Source of the DNA: Acanthochlamys bracteata
Lineage: Eukaryota > Streptophyta > Magnoliopsida > Pandanales > Velloziaceae
NCBI GenBank assembly: GCA_019914995.1
Contig: CM034141.1
Location: 3,348,001-3,412,000 of the forward strand
Length of the DNA: 64,000 nt
Direction: 5' to 3'
The notes beneath the pieces were generated by a model. It searched no databases. It was not told the DNA's origin and worked only from the letters and a program-made list of their open reading frames with translations. This document shows, in pieces, positions 1 through 10,459 of this stretch (position 1 is the stretch's first letter; each line of letters starts with the position of its first letter). A program made the translations under genes and the position numbers.

Positions 1-360
1 GATCAAAAAGATCAAAATGTGAGTCCAATTGGACTCAGAAACATAACAATAATAATAATAGTAATACAACAACAAAGATAAAAAAGAAAGTTTATTGAGT
101 CAGGCTATAAGTACTCCATCCACGATTCAGCACTCTAGCAATCCATACAAATGAACAGTCAGGATTGCATCAAGAGAGATAAGCGCTCGTGCCGAAGGAA
201 AAAATATTCACTTCGTTTATTGTCTTTCCTATTCAAAAAAGTGATTGCATCAAAACTGTACTTTCAGTGACAACTTTGCGTATTCTCTTTTATCTTTTTA
301 TCTTAATTCTTTCATTATTCTTAACTTAGATCTTTTATTAGTTAATTTAATTCTCAAATT
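1..360. other. Non-coding, AT-rich flank
   Basis: No coding frame or recognisable element is visible. The stretch has a short ATA/AAT-rich tract at about 46-64 and ordinary AT-rich intergenic composition. Confidence 0.5.
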
Positions 361-565
361 ATTGATCAGTTACCGACTAGTGATTGGTCGATAGTCGAGC
401 ATTTATCGATCATAATTACTCGGTAACTTTTTGATAACTAATAAGTAAGTGGTCGATAACTGATTGACGATCTACTATTTGATTGGTTGACAATTGATGA
501 GTTACCACACAAGAATTAGTTGGTAACTTATAAGTAACTGGTCGACCAGCTACTGATCGATCAAG
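361..565. repeat. Degenerate short-period repeat (GGTAAC / GGTCGAT words)
   Basis: The words GTTACC/GGTAAC, TGGTCGAT/TGGTCGAC and TAAGTAA recur about every 40-60 bases in both orientations over some 200 bp. This looks like an eroded tandem or palindromic satellite-like unit. No gene is visible in it. Confidence 0.4.
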
Positions 566-1182
566 ATTTGGAGTGTATAATTGTCGAAGATGTGAAGTCG
601 GAGATTAAGGCCTAGGATGTTGCACGAGAAGAGCGTCGGCGATGTAGAAAAGGGAATGCCGAATCGGATATAGCACATGCACAATTTATTAAGAATCCTA
701 AGGAAGAAGAGAATGTACCAGAATGTCAACCTCCATTTTATCTGGTCTGTATAACCCTGACGACATCCCACCTGAAGTATGTGAAGGACTAGATGAAGAA
801 GTAGGCTCAGGCTATTAAATTTGGATGTGCGAAAATATTTTGGTGGTTTTTATTGGCCTCATGACACTTGAAGTGTGCTTCGGCAACAAGGTAATGTCGA
901 AGCGTATGGATTTACGCTTGTATCATCCTAAGATCATCAACTTATTTTGACATAAATGAGCCCTTTCATGTTACATTTTTCCCCACACACCACCTGGACG
1001 ATTCTGTGTATTTGCTGTAGAAGAATCTCGCCAAACCGGGAGCATTTGATCCGAAGTGTTAGGTCCTCGACTTATCTTTTTCAGTAAGGACTACATAGCA
1101 GTTGGGATGTTTCGTCGTAATCATTCTTGTTGTTGCTAAACTTTGTTTCAATGGATAATAAGTTCATATAGTTGCGTACACT
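566..1182. other. Unassigned intergenic stretch
   Basis: The 73-codon frame on the minus strand here has no family signature. Nothing else can be supported. Some of it may be an eroded upstream part of the Ulp1-like fragment that follows. Confidence 0.35.
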
Positions 1183-1488
1183 ATGTTGCAAATGGAGCTA
1201 TTTTATTGGTACGAAAATATCTTAATGACACGAAAAAATAGATGGAAAAGGGGCAAGAAACTGAAACAAGTATTCATACTAGATATCCCTAGCCGGTTTA
1301 GGCCCATGACTCCCGCCCTTTCCCAAACAGTAATGAAATACAATTCTTCAGCGATTGACATGTCCAGGCAACTATGGACAAATTTAGATCGCATTGTCTT
1401 TCTTGTGAACGTAAGGAACCAGCACTCGATTGCAATCGAGCTGCTACTAAAGGAGCATACCTTACACGTGTATAACTCGTTCAGATAA
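1183..1488 (+). pseudogene. Possible Ulp1/SENP-like protease remnant
   Basis: A 101-codon frame has a C-terminal pattern (HSIAIELLLKEHTLHVYNSF) resembling the histidine/beta-strand segment of plant Ulp1-like cysteine proteases, where a His is followed by a strand ending in a YDS-type motif. Such domains are often carried by Mutator-like elements. Only this short part is seen, without the catalytic Asp or Cys regions, and upstream frames carry stops. It lies about 120 bp before a FAR1-like fragment on the same strand, so both may belong to one decayed transposon. The family call is tentative; it could also be a chance frame. Confidence 0.3.
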
Positions 1489-1605
1489 GGCGGGCTCGAC
1501 TTCCTATTGAGAAAGAATTGATCTCTTGTTGGAGTTTTTGTGCCTTAAATCACAGCTGGCTGGAATATAGTTCATATTGAAAAGTTTACCAAAAACTTTT
1601 CACAT

Positions 1606-1803
1606 GTGTATTTGAAAAGCTCAAATTTCAAGAAAGACATTAAGAGTTGTATTAGGGAAAGTTATACTCTTAACACTTTTGAAATTCATTGGAAAGAATT
1701 ATTATGTACGTATGGATTGCAGGAGAATAAGTGGCTCCAAAAAATATACGAGATTAGACAAAAATGGGATTCCTTCTGGACATTTTGTGAAAAGTTTTTT
1801 TAA
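1606..1803 (+). pseudogene. FAR1/FRS-type (MULE transposase-derived) fragment
   Basis: The 65-codon frame contains the pattern F-x3-W-x2-LL-x3-GL-x4-WLQ-x-IYE-x-R-x-KW. This matches the segment of FAR1-RELATED SEQUENCE proteins that follows the MULE transposase core. In intact proteins the lysine-tryptophan is followed by a conserved segment ending in a FFAG-type motif; here the frame runs into FWTFCEKFF and a stop. Full-length FRS proteins are several hundred residues, so this is a single exon-sized remnant. No partner exons were found nearby. Confidence 0.6.
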
Positions 1804-1809
1804 GTCAGG

Positions 1810-2165
1810 AATATAAAGATATCATATCACTTTATTCTTCAGTAGGGGAAGAAGGGTGGCAAATAAATATATAGCAAAATGTGATGGTAGATCTGTAATT
1901 GGGCATGAGAATGCTGAGTTGTTGAGAAGTACTCAACTACAAATTGTATTCAACTAATTGGTTTAAAAAGCCGCTAAAACCGACAAGGGCGATAAAAAAA
2001 ATAAAATGAAAAGTGAAAAAAATAAATGAATAAAACAATCAAATAAAACTGTGAAAAAAAGGAAAAGGAAAAGTTAAAAAAATCAATGAAGAAAAGCAAT
2101 GAAATAATAAAAAATGAAGAAAATACATAGAAAAAAGAAGAAAAAAAATATTAATGAAAAAAAAC
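1810..2165. repeat. A-rich low-complexity tract
   Basis: From about 1985 to 2165 the plus strand is almost only A with scattered G and T (AAAATGAAAA-type words). The part before 1985 is plain intergenic DNA. Confidence 0.6.
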
Positions 2166-2400
2166 ATAGCTCACTTGAGCATTGCGTTCACACTTGAACA
2201 TTCACTTGAGCATGTATAACTCACACTTACATTCACTTAAACATAGCTCTACTTGAGCATTTGATATACAATTACATTGCTCACGATGAGCATTCACCTA
2301 AAGAAAACATTCACTTACGCATTCAACTGTTCATTCTGGTTTTGTCAAACACCCACTCAAACAGAACATTCAGCATTCACGGATCCATTACATTCCATTG
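2166..2400. repeat. CATTCACTTGAGCAT-type interspersed short repeats
   Basis: The words ATTCACTT, TTGAGCAT and CATAGCTC recur many times within 230 bp in an irregular order. No coding frame accompanies them. Confidence 0.45.
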
Positions 2401-3424
2401 AATTTCATATTGTGGCGGCTATTATGGAATGGCGGAAATGAAAAATGTGCTAGTGAATTCGCATACAAACTTTTAAACACCTGAGGATAACCTGAAGATA
2501 ACATTTACATTTCATTCCATTCACATGTAAAACATTCTTTTCACTGCATCATTCAATTAACATCAATAACATCTATAGTTCATACATAATTTTCGCTGGA
2601 CAGTTTCCAGTCATTAACATCGTACAAAACATTCAATATATTCCCTACAATACAAAACTTACACAACATTACATCCACTGATGCATATGATCGATGAAAG
2701 ATCTCCATATCTATCAGCTCATGCTCAGTAAGCTTCAAAAATATGCATTCACATAAGTAAAAATTAAAGCATCAAGAAGAAGAATCAACATTCTTCAGTA
2801 GGTTCTTCCCTTCTTGTTTCCATCTTTACCAGTCTTCACTGGTATCCTCCGTTCATCTACACAAAACAGAGGAAGGATAAAACCAAAAAAAATTAGCCCA
2901 GGAATAGAAGAAAGGAGAAAAAATTACGCAAAAGGGCATGCGAATGACGTGCGTGCCCATCAACCGATCCAACTTACAAAACATAGAACATTGAATCAGC
3001 CATCGGATCTTTATACGACAGCTGAGATTCAATGTCCACAATGTGTGCACAACGCGAGATACGCGCACATCGCTGAGGACCATCGGATCAAGATACGCGC
3101 ACATCAGCTCTGCACGCACATCGTGCTGAGAACCATCGGATCTTCCAGCGTTTATTTCACGAAAACACGCTTGGAGCAACTTTATGGAAGAACTGTACAG
3201 GGGCAATTTCATGAACTCATGTAAAATTGTTCTCTTCCTTTTTTTCTCTCTTCGTTATTTCTCTCCTCTTCTACTCACTCACAGTCGAGCCTTCTCCCTC
3301 CCGCTCGACCGGTCTTCTACTGCCGGCGATTTTCGCTGCTGCTAGCATCTTGGTCTTTCCTTGTTCTTCTACCAATTCCCTTCGAAAATCTCTTCTTTCC
3401 CTCTTACCGTGAGCTTCAACCCAA
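2401..3424. other. Unassigned stretch with CATCGGATC repeats
   Basis: Two frames overlap on opposite strands (2814-3224 plus, 2853-3212 minus) and neither has a family signature. The word CATCGGATC occurs three times (about 3000, 3080 and 3133) together with ACGCGCACATC. From 3230 to 3420 the DNA is pyrimidine-rich like a 5' UTR. Confidence 0.35.
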
Positions 3425-3990
3425 ATTTCATTCGTCGCGGGTGGAGTGTTTGATCGCCCGTGACAATCGAAAGTCGGGTTAACAATTCGCTAATTTGTCT
3501 TCTCCGCCTTATTATATGCTTTCTATCGTCATCAATTTTTGCTTTTGCTGTCCCAGTTCATAATTCGTTTGTTGCAGCCGGAGCGTTCGTCGTCGGCTAT
3601 TGATTGAAATTTTCGTTAGCGTTCCATTAATTTCTAGTATGGAGGTGAAAGTATGTTGATAATTCTTTTTTCTTATCTATTTCATTTTTCTATGTATTTT
3701 CTATTTTGGCAAGTGCCCTTGGTGATCAATTGAAGAGTGAATGCAAGTTGGAATGTTGGAGTTTGGTGTACCAATTGAAGTACTAAGCATATCTTTTTAT
3801 CTTGTTAACAGTGAATGCAAGTTGTTTATATGAAATTGCATCTAGTAACTACTACATAAACTGGTGTTATTGCTTTCAAGACGGGCTATCCTTTCCTTTA
3901 CTTTCACAAGTATATGCTCCTCAGTACTCTCTTTACCCACACCATTTTGGAGTCAATTTTCTATATACAGCTATATTTTCATTATAGTGA
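3425..3990 (+). repeat. Left arm of a large imperfect inverted repeat
   Basis: This arm reads on the plus strand what 5495-6068 reads on the minus strand, with scattered substitutions and small indels. It includes TTTCATTCGTCGCGG at the outer end, the shared block around ATTGATTGAAATTTT, and GGGCTATCCTTTCCTTTACTTT near the inner end. Both ends of the match fade gradually. A third, partial copy in the same orientation as this arm lies at about 4268-4410. The arm contains no open frame of note and resembles a 5' UTR plus intron. Confidence 0.8.
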
Positions 3991-4018
3991 GTTAATATTC
4001 TTTCGTTCTTGAGGATGT

Positions 4019-4084
4019 AATGTGGAGACAATGGTGTACAAGAACACAAGCTTCACTGTTTGGGATGTCTGTGGTCAAGACAAG
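4019..4084 (+). pseudogene. ADP-ribosylation factor (ARF) exon fragment
   Basis: The plus strand encodes 22 codons reading [17 protein letters not shown] followed by CGQDK. This is the switch II / G3 region of ARF-family small GTPases, whose usual core is WDVGGQDK. The first glycine of the GG pair is replaced by cysteine, which would be expected to damage GTP handling. A GT donor follows directly after the lysine codon, and I recall that plant ARF genes have an exon border there. No acceptor or upstream P-loop exon is visible, so this is a broken gene piece inside the spacer of the inverted repeat. Confidence 0.75.
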
Positions 4085-4267
4085 GTATTGTGCATCTCTT
4101 CAATGTGGCTGCAACTAATGCTTACTTGTCAAGCCAAATGACTTGGTGTTTTAGGCAAACTTGCTCGAGTTATGATAACCAGTGGCATAAATTCTATCTT
4201 GTTACCATGATAATAGTGCTCAGCACACCTATCAAACCAAGTGCAAGTGCTAAGCATATATTTTTAT

Positions 4268-4410
4268 AGTGTTAATAGTGGATGTAAGTTGTTTATATGA
4301 AACTGCATCTAGTAGCTACTAAATAAATTGATGTTACTGCTTTCAAGAAAGGCCATCTTGTCCTTTGACTAGTATATGTTCCTCGGTACTCTCTCTACTG
4401 AAAGCAGTTT
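4268..4410 (+). repeat. Third partial copy of the inverted-repeat arm
   Basis: The block from about GGATGTAAGTTGTTTATATGA to CTCGGTACTCTCTCTAC repeats left-arm positions about 3813-3935 in the same orientation, with around 10-15 percent differences judged by eye. Confidence 0.7.
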
Positions 4411-4816
4411 GGGGACTAGAACTTCAATTGTGTTCCATCTAATTTGTATCTGGAATCCTACATTGCATGTGCGTTTACCCACAAAAGTTTGAGATAATGC
4501 TTACATTATTTATTTGGAAGATGCGTGCCTGTTCTTCTCTAGGGGATGTCTCCTAGAGGATGTCTTGTAAATCTCTTTGAAAATGTTGCTTAGTAATTTG
4601 CTTATGTGGGCTTGTCAATTTTGTGAGCGTAGTGCATTTGAACTCATTAGATATTTTGCTTAAGCAATGAAATTGTGACTGGGATAATACATATTCTGCT
4701 ACGCTTTCAACAATTAATTAAAAGATGTTTTCCATCTAACTTTTACCTATGGACTGATTATTGTAAATACTTTCTTGTTACTAGCTTTCTAAATTTTTGA
4801 TAATTACTTTCACTAT

Positions 4817-5111
4817 GGGCATGTTCAAACGCCCGTAACTTTACTTTCTCGCCAGATTTTGAGTTCCAACTAGTTCATATGTTTCAATTACACAAGGAAC
4901 TCAGAACTTCACTTCCATATGCGAAATTCTAACGTTTCAACTTTCTTATTTATACACTTTCCAATACAATTATATCTTTCAATCTTCAACACACTTCCAA
5001 AAACTATTGAAACACAAATACTGAACTCCACTTTCACTTTATTTTTCAAGAAACTCTTCTTCCTATTTTTCACTTTCACGAAACTCATTTACGGGCATTG
5101 TAAACACGCCC
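4817..5111. mobile_element. MITE with GGGC...GCCC inverted ends
   Basis: The ends are inverted: GGGCATGTTCAAACGCCCGT on the left, and the complement of ...ACGGGCATTGTAAACACGCCC on the right. The 295-bp element is AT-rich and non-coding. The flanking trinucleotide TAT is present on both sides (4814-4816 and 5112-5114), which fits a 3-bp target duplication. Terminal GGGC plus a 3-bp duplication suggests a Tourist/PIF-Harbinger-type MITE, although those usually duplicate TWA. It sits in the spacer of the large inverted repeat. Confidence 0.65.
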
Positions 5112-5494
5112 TATATGATTTTTACGTTTCACTTGGGCTGCAGAGAATGTAGGGAGTTGGATGAGGAAAGAGAGGGATGAAGAAAGGACGAGAAAGCAAA
5201 CGGTCTACAAGAATTTGATAAGGCTACAGAGGCAAGCCGAGTTATAGGAGATCTTGCAAGGAATATCATCTAACTAGTGAGTAATGGTTGCACTGCTGGA
5301 AACTGTCTTCTACTTAGTAGAGAAGAAAATTTCTTCCCCAGTTCAAACCGTTCCCTTTTTACCATATAAAGATGTACTCAATCAAAACAAGGTGCCTGAG
5401 TTTCACATGGTTGCACCAACATAGTTGCTTAATATGCCCGCTTGTATTTCCCAATATAATTTTGTGTATTTTACATGGCAAAAGGGAAGTAAAA

Positions 5495-6068
5495 TGTATT
5501 GTAAATCTCCATAGAAAATTTCTAGACTCCAAACTAGTGTGGGTAAAGAGAGTACCGAGGAGCATATACTTGTCAAAGTAAAGGAAAGGATAGCCCGTTT
5601 TTAAAGCAATAACATCAATTTATGTAGTAGCTACTAGATGCAATTTCATATAAACAACTTGCATTCACTATTAACAAGATAAAAAAATACGCTTAGCACT
5701 TCCATTTGGACTACCAAACTCCAAACATTCCAACTTGCATCAACTTACACTCACTGTTCAATCGATCACCGACGGCACTTGCCAAAACAAAAAATACATC
5801 AAAAAATGAAATCGATAAGAAAAAAGAATTATCAACTTACTCTCACCTCCTCAGTAGAAATTAATGAAACGCCAACCAAAATTTCAATCAATAGCCAGCT
5901 ATCGAACGCTCTCGCCGTGACGAATGAATTATGAATTAGGACGGTGAAAGTAGAAATTGATGATGGTAGCAAGTCTATAATAAGGAGGAGAAGAGAAATT
6001 AGCGAATTGTTAGCTTGAGCTTCGATCGTCGGCCGGTGATCAAACACTTCAGCCGCGACGAATGAAAT
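5495..6068 (-). repeat. Right arm of the large inverted repeat
   Basis: This is the reverse complement partner of 3425-3990. Small insertions differ between the arms, for example an extra GTAAGTTGAT-type stretch near 5740. With a spacer of about 1.5 kb, a transcript through both arms could fold into a long hairpin. Confidence 0.8.
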
Positions 6069-6169
6069 ACATCGAGCTAAGGACCCTCGATAATGTAAAA
6101 TGAAAATTCTTATGGGTGTGTTGCTTCGTATTCTATACTTTTTTCTACTCATTTCCTTATTCTCTCTCC

Positions 6170-8110
6170 AATTTTTTTTATTTTTTTATTTTTAACGCAA
6201 GTTTTCAGGTACATATGCCGAACTAGCTACCACCAGATAAAGCTTTTTGGCTGCAAATCAGTCATAGAGGTATCTTCTTCAGCTCTGCTAATTAATAGGT
6301 GCATCTAAATATTAATCCCTATTACAAGGATAACTCGAACTAGGTATTGTTCTAATGCATATTATTACTTTTCTTTCATCATGTTCAATCCCTAACATCG
6401 CCTAACAATGCCTAATATTGGCTTAAACAGGCATCAACGGGATGACTCAGAGGATTACCGGACAAAGTTCAACAGGCAAGAGACATTAAAGCCATATGAT
6501 CCTAAGAGTCAGGGAAATCTTAGAATGCAATTTTGCTGTCAAAAGAACAATAAGATATGCGGCATGTATATACATAACTTTTGCTGTCAAAACCGTCTCC
6601 CTTTACGACAAGATGCTACATGCATTGCAAGAACAGAAAGAACTTAAAGAAATTTTTGTGGAGAGATGACATAATAGAAAGAGCCTGGGAGTTTTCCTTT
6701 CAGGATATTCCTAAAACTTTTATTAGAAAAACTAAAAACTTACAACGAGAGCACTTGGCGCACTTCAGAAGATCACTCTTCCAAAAAGAAAACACGATGC
6801 TTTAACAAAGGAAACTTGTACATATTCTATGACCATAGTTCTATTAACTTAACTTACACATGAAACGACTGACTTCAAGGAGTGAAAGGACCGATAACAA
6901 CAAACAAGGGAGTGAACTGACAGAAGGAGGGAAACAACCGATCAACAATACCAACAACCAGGACAAGCACAAGAACAAGGGAGTTGCCCGACAGAAGGAG
7001 GGAAACGACCGATAGACTCATTTAACCGCCTTGTAACAATGGGAAAGGTAACATTCCCATTGTTATCTAAATTCTACTCTGGTAAGGTTACTTAACTCTT
7101 GATCTTGTCTGGTTCATCTGCATCATTCGTTCTTGACTCTAATCGAGTTCTGATGAATCTTTTAACTCTGGCTCTTTAACCCTGGCAAGATCTTATCTTC
7201 TAGAATGGACCAACTCTTGTTTCTGGTCCAAGGCCTCGATCACTGTCTGGATGTGATATATTGTCTATTTCTGATCATTGATTAGATTGAGACATAAGGC
7301 TAGCTGTTCTTTCAGTCTCTAAACTGGTCCATCTATATTCTGGTTCACATGGAGTCAGATTAGTAATCTCTTTGAATATTTTGAGTTCTTTAACAGTTTC
7401 TTCCACTAATTTCTTGATTTCTTTTTCTTAGTAGAGTTCCTTTTGGTCTGACTTTGTATAAGTACGAAGGAATAACATGGATAGTCTGAGATAGATTGTC
7501 ATGTGTTCCTATAGGTTCTTACTGTTCTTGGTTCTGAGAAGGACTGTTCTATGTCCCTATACTTTATACTGCTACATTAAAGACCTTCGGTACTTGTAAA
7601 TGCAATTTTTCCCAAATTGCCAAGGATCTTTGGATTTGATTTGTCTTTACTGATCACCGGTAGAACTGACTAGCCACTTATTTCTCAACACAAGTGAATG
7701 CAGTTTTTACTCGTTTCTCAGCACTAGCTGTTGTTCCTGCAATTTATTTTATCTCCTCAGTAGGTTTGGAGGCTTTTTGCTAGATGTAATCCAGCCTTAC
7801 TTAAATGAGCTGTATGTCTAAATCTGCCTGTTTGTTGAAAAGTTGTGCTTTTTCTTGCCTACAATAGGCTACTATCTCGTTGAACTTTTTAACTTTTCTG
7901 CTATGGTGGTACAATGATCACAGAAGATTACCTTTTCTTAAGTGTCAATTTTGTAAGAACTTGTGGATCTACGATTGTCATACTTTTATACACAGTAAAA
8001 TTTGAAACTCTAATCGTGTTGATCTTCTGTTTATCTTAAAAGCTTGTCCTTCTAAATAATTTACTCTAGATTCTATGATATAAATTTTTAAGCTAGTATC
8101 CTAAATTAAA
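6170..8110 (-). mobile_element. Endogenous badnavirus-like virus, copy 2, segment A (leader and transactivator-like region)
   Basis: This segment is a diverged copy of 14795-16440 in the same orientation. Shared landmarks include the AAGC/ACCACC block near 6220, the CTGTCAAAACC block at 6587, a GTAAGT word on the minus strand at 6738-6743, and the CAATTTTTCCCAAATTGCC block near 7602. It covers the viral intergenic/leader region and the reverse complement of the ORF after RNase H. No frame is intact. A 24-bp motif GACAGAAGGAGGGAAAC...CCGAT occurs twice, about 70 bp apart, near 6918 and 6989. It ends at a junction with a segment of opposite orientation near 8110-8130. Confidence 0.75.
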
Positions 8111-8124
8111 ACGTTTTACCCCAC

Positions 8125-9472
8125 TGGGCGTGCCAAAATGTAATTTTAGGAATTTTTAAAAGATAAAGGTAGTATTACCTTGAGTAAAGACTTTTTCCTT
8201 CTGCATCGGCATTCCTTAGTTAGTCCTACTACCCCTACCTCAACTAGAAAGCGTGGCAGGTATAGTACATCTATTTTAGCAAACCAATCCATTCCCCTTC
8301 AAGCCAATGTTTGCCTTGTCCTATAGAAGGCCAATGTCAGTTAGGAGAATATACAGAAAAATGGAAAGAACCTCATATAGTAATAAAAGATTATCTTTCT
8401 CAGCTAGAAGAACCTTCAATAGATATAGATGATTAGAGTCATTACAATTTATGGAAGAACCTTTACGGTTAACATATAATCTATTAGAAGAAACTAGTTT
8501 GGCTCAGTTAATTTCAAACCTTGAAAAGTTAAACACTATAGGAGAAGATAAATAAAAATATTGGCATAAGGACAAAATAGTTTATCATTTGAAATTGCTA
8601 AATAAGAATTTAGTAATGAAAGCAAGTACAATAGAACCATCTGTAGCAGATTGAAAAGATTTTAAAATGCATATAGACGAATTACTTAATTGGGAGTAAT
8701 AAGAAGATCTAAAAGTCCCCATAGATCACCAGCGTTTGTAGTAAGAAATCATAGTGATACAGTACGAGAAAATCTAGAATGGTTATAAACTATAAAAGAT
8801 TAAATGATAATACTATAGACGATGGATATCTTATCCCTAATAAGAATGATTATTAGAAAGAACTAAAGAAAGAAAAATATTTAGTAAGTTTGGTTGTAAA
8901 TTAAGTTTTTGGCAAGTCCGAATGCATGAAGAAAGTATACCTTGGACAGCTTTTGCTTGTCCAGAAAGACATTTTGAGTGGTTAGTTATGCCTTTCGGAC
9001 TTAAGAACGCTCCATCGATTTTTTAGGAAAAGATGGATGAAGTATTTAGAAAGTACTCAGAGTTTGTTTTAATATATATAGATGATATACTTGTCTTTAG
9101 TAAATCAAAAGAACAACATTTAGGAAATTTACAGTTAGTTCTTAAAGAATTTTTAGAACACAAAATTATTATTAGCAAAAAGAAGATGCAACATGCTAAA
9201 GAAAAAATTGAGTTTTTAGGAGTTATCATAGGAAAAGGAAAAATAGAATTACAAGAACATATCCGTAAAACATATTTGGTTTTGCTGATAAACTAGTAAG
9301 TTTGAAAGAAATACAACAATTCTAGGAGTTTTAAATTATGCTAGACCTTTCATTAAAGACTTAAGAAAACTTGTAGGTCCATTACATGCTAAGACTAGTT
9401 AAAAAGGACAAAGAACATTCAATTCTGAAGACATAAAACTAGTTCGGCAGATTAACGGAAGGGTAAAACAAA
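8125..9472 (+). pseudogene. Endogenous badnavirus-like virus, copy 2, segment B (reverse transcriptase)
   Basis: The plus strand carries the protease-RT linker and the RT domain of the same virus as 17240-18802, in the opposite orientation to segment A. The best frame (9033-9296) contains the catalytic YIDDILVFSKS motif, followed by KIEFLGVIIGKGKIELQEH. Many stops and frameshifts interrupt the rest, for example TAG near 8434 and 9025. It ends at 9472, where a gypsy LTR fragment begins. It is non-functional and more decayed than the main copy. Confidence 0.85.
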
Positions 9473-9870
9473 CATGTCCTTCTATTAAAGACATCTACAT
9501 ATTTACAATAAAAGCTTTCTAAACTAGAGCAATTCTACTTGTTTTACAATTCTCTAAACAGAGAAAGAATCTAAAACTAACTGAAATCCTAAGAGTTCCA
9601 AATTAAGAGAAGCACCATTTTTTGCAGGTCTCGAGTGCCTTCCCGGGATATCTTTTGCACCCGATTCACCATTTGAAAAGGTGACTTAGGAATTTTTTTG
9701 GCACCAAACCCAGGCGCCGAGGGCACTTGGGTGCATAACTCTTGCTCAGTTGTGGGTCTAGTTGAAGCAGGCGTCGACGATGCTGAGTCCGTCCGGTGTT
9801 GACTCCGGTGAGAGGACCCATGTTCTTTGCTCTAGAAGGAGAAGCCCTGGTGTCTACCGTGTCATCTGTT
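9473..9870 (-). mobile_element. Gypsy LTR fragment (same family as 28501-29112)
   Basis: The block aligns by eye with 28551-28985 in the same orientation. Shared words include CCTTCTATTAA, ATTCTCTAAACAGAG, AATCCTAAGAGTTCCAAA, CCTTTTGCACCCGA and GAGGACCCATGT. Both LTR ends are missing. It lies exactly between the decayed RT segment (to 9472) and the end of the main viral block. It may therefore be the 3' LTR of the gypsy element whose 5' LTR is at 28501-29112, with the virus in between. Confidence 0.75.
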
Positions 9871-9875
9871 TTCGA

Positions 9876-10457
9876 TTAGATCTTCTTAAATAATATTTCT
9901 TTTTGGAATACGGATATCCACGTGATTTTCTTTTTATTTTTGTTTCTCTATAATCCTGATTAGGGACATACATATTATTGCAGAATGCAAATTGTCCTCT
10001 TTTTAGTTGTCTAGCTGTTTGTATTTCAGTACATTTTTTAGTTAATACTTTCATTATATGATTTACTCTCTGAGTAATAGTCCATAAATTATTAGGATTT
10101 TCTTTTACTGGTGCTAAATTATTCCATTCTCTTTCAATTTCTTTTGCTAAGTCTGGAGGAAATTTTCTAAATAGTCTTTTTCCATATTCCTAGTCAAAAC
10201 CAGCTCCTGCTTTACATACCATATGCATATATTCATTACAAAATCGTTTGGCTTTACTAACATCTTTAAGTTGCATTTGTTCTATATGCATTAATGTGTC
10301 TGCTTGCATAGATACTAGTCCTACATTAGGATCTTCTCCAGTTATTAACTGATGTATTTGATTAACAAAATTATAAGGATTTGGTCCTAAGTCTGTAAGC
10401 CTTTTATAACCAGTCGGTTGGTCTCGTTTAAAAACTTCCCATAATCCTCGTACAGGC
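9876..10457 (-). pseudogene. Tandem partial copy of the viral coat-protein region
   Basis: This block repeats 10742-11327 almost base for base. It encodes the coat-protein core (frame 10190-10459, with VRGLWEVFKRDQPTGYKRL) and the start of its basic tail (frame 9854-10054). It joins the acidic region of the main copy at about 10457, skipping what should lie between, so it is a second viral unit attached head to tail with a deletion. At 10013 it keeps a glutamine codon where the main copy has a stop (10873-10875). Confidence 0.85.
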
Positions 10458-10459
10458 AT

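Noticed and set aside
2814-3224. 136-codon plus and 119-codon minus frames over the same DNA
   Set aside because: They overlap on opposite strands, have no family signature, and lie among short repeats.
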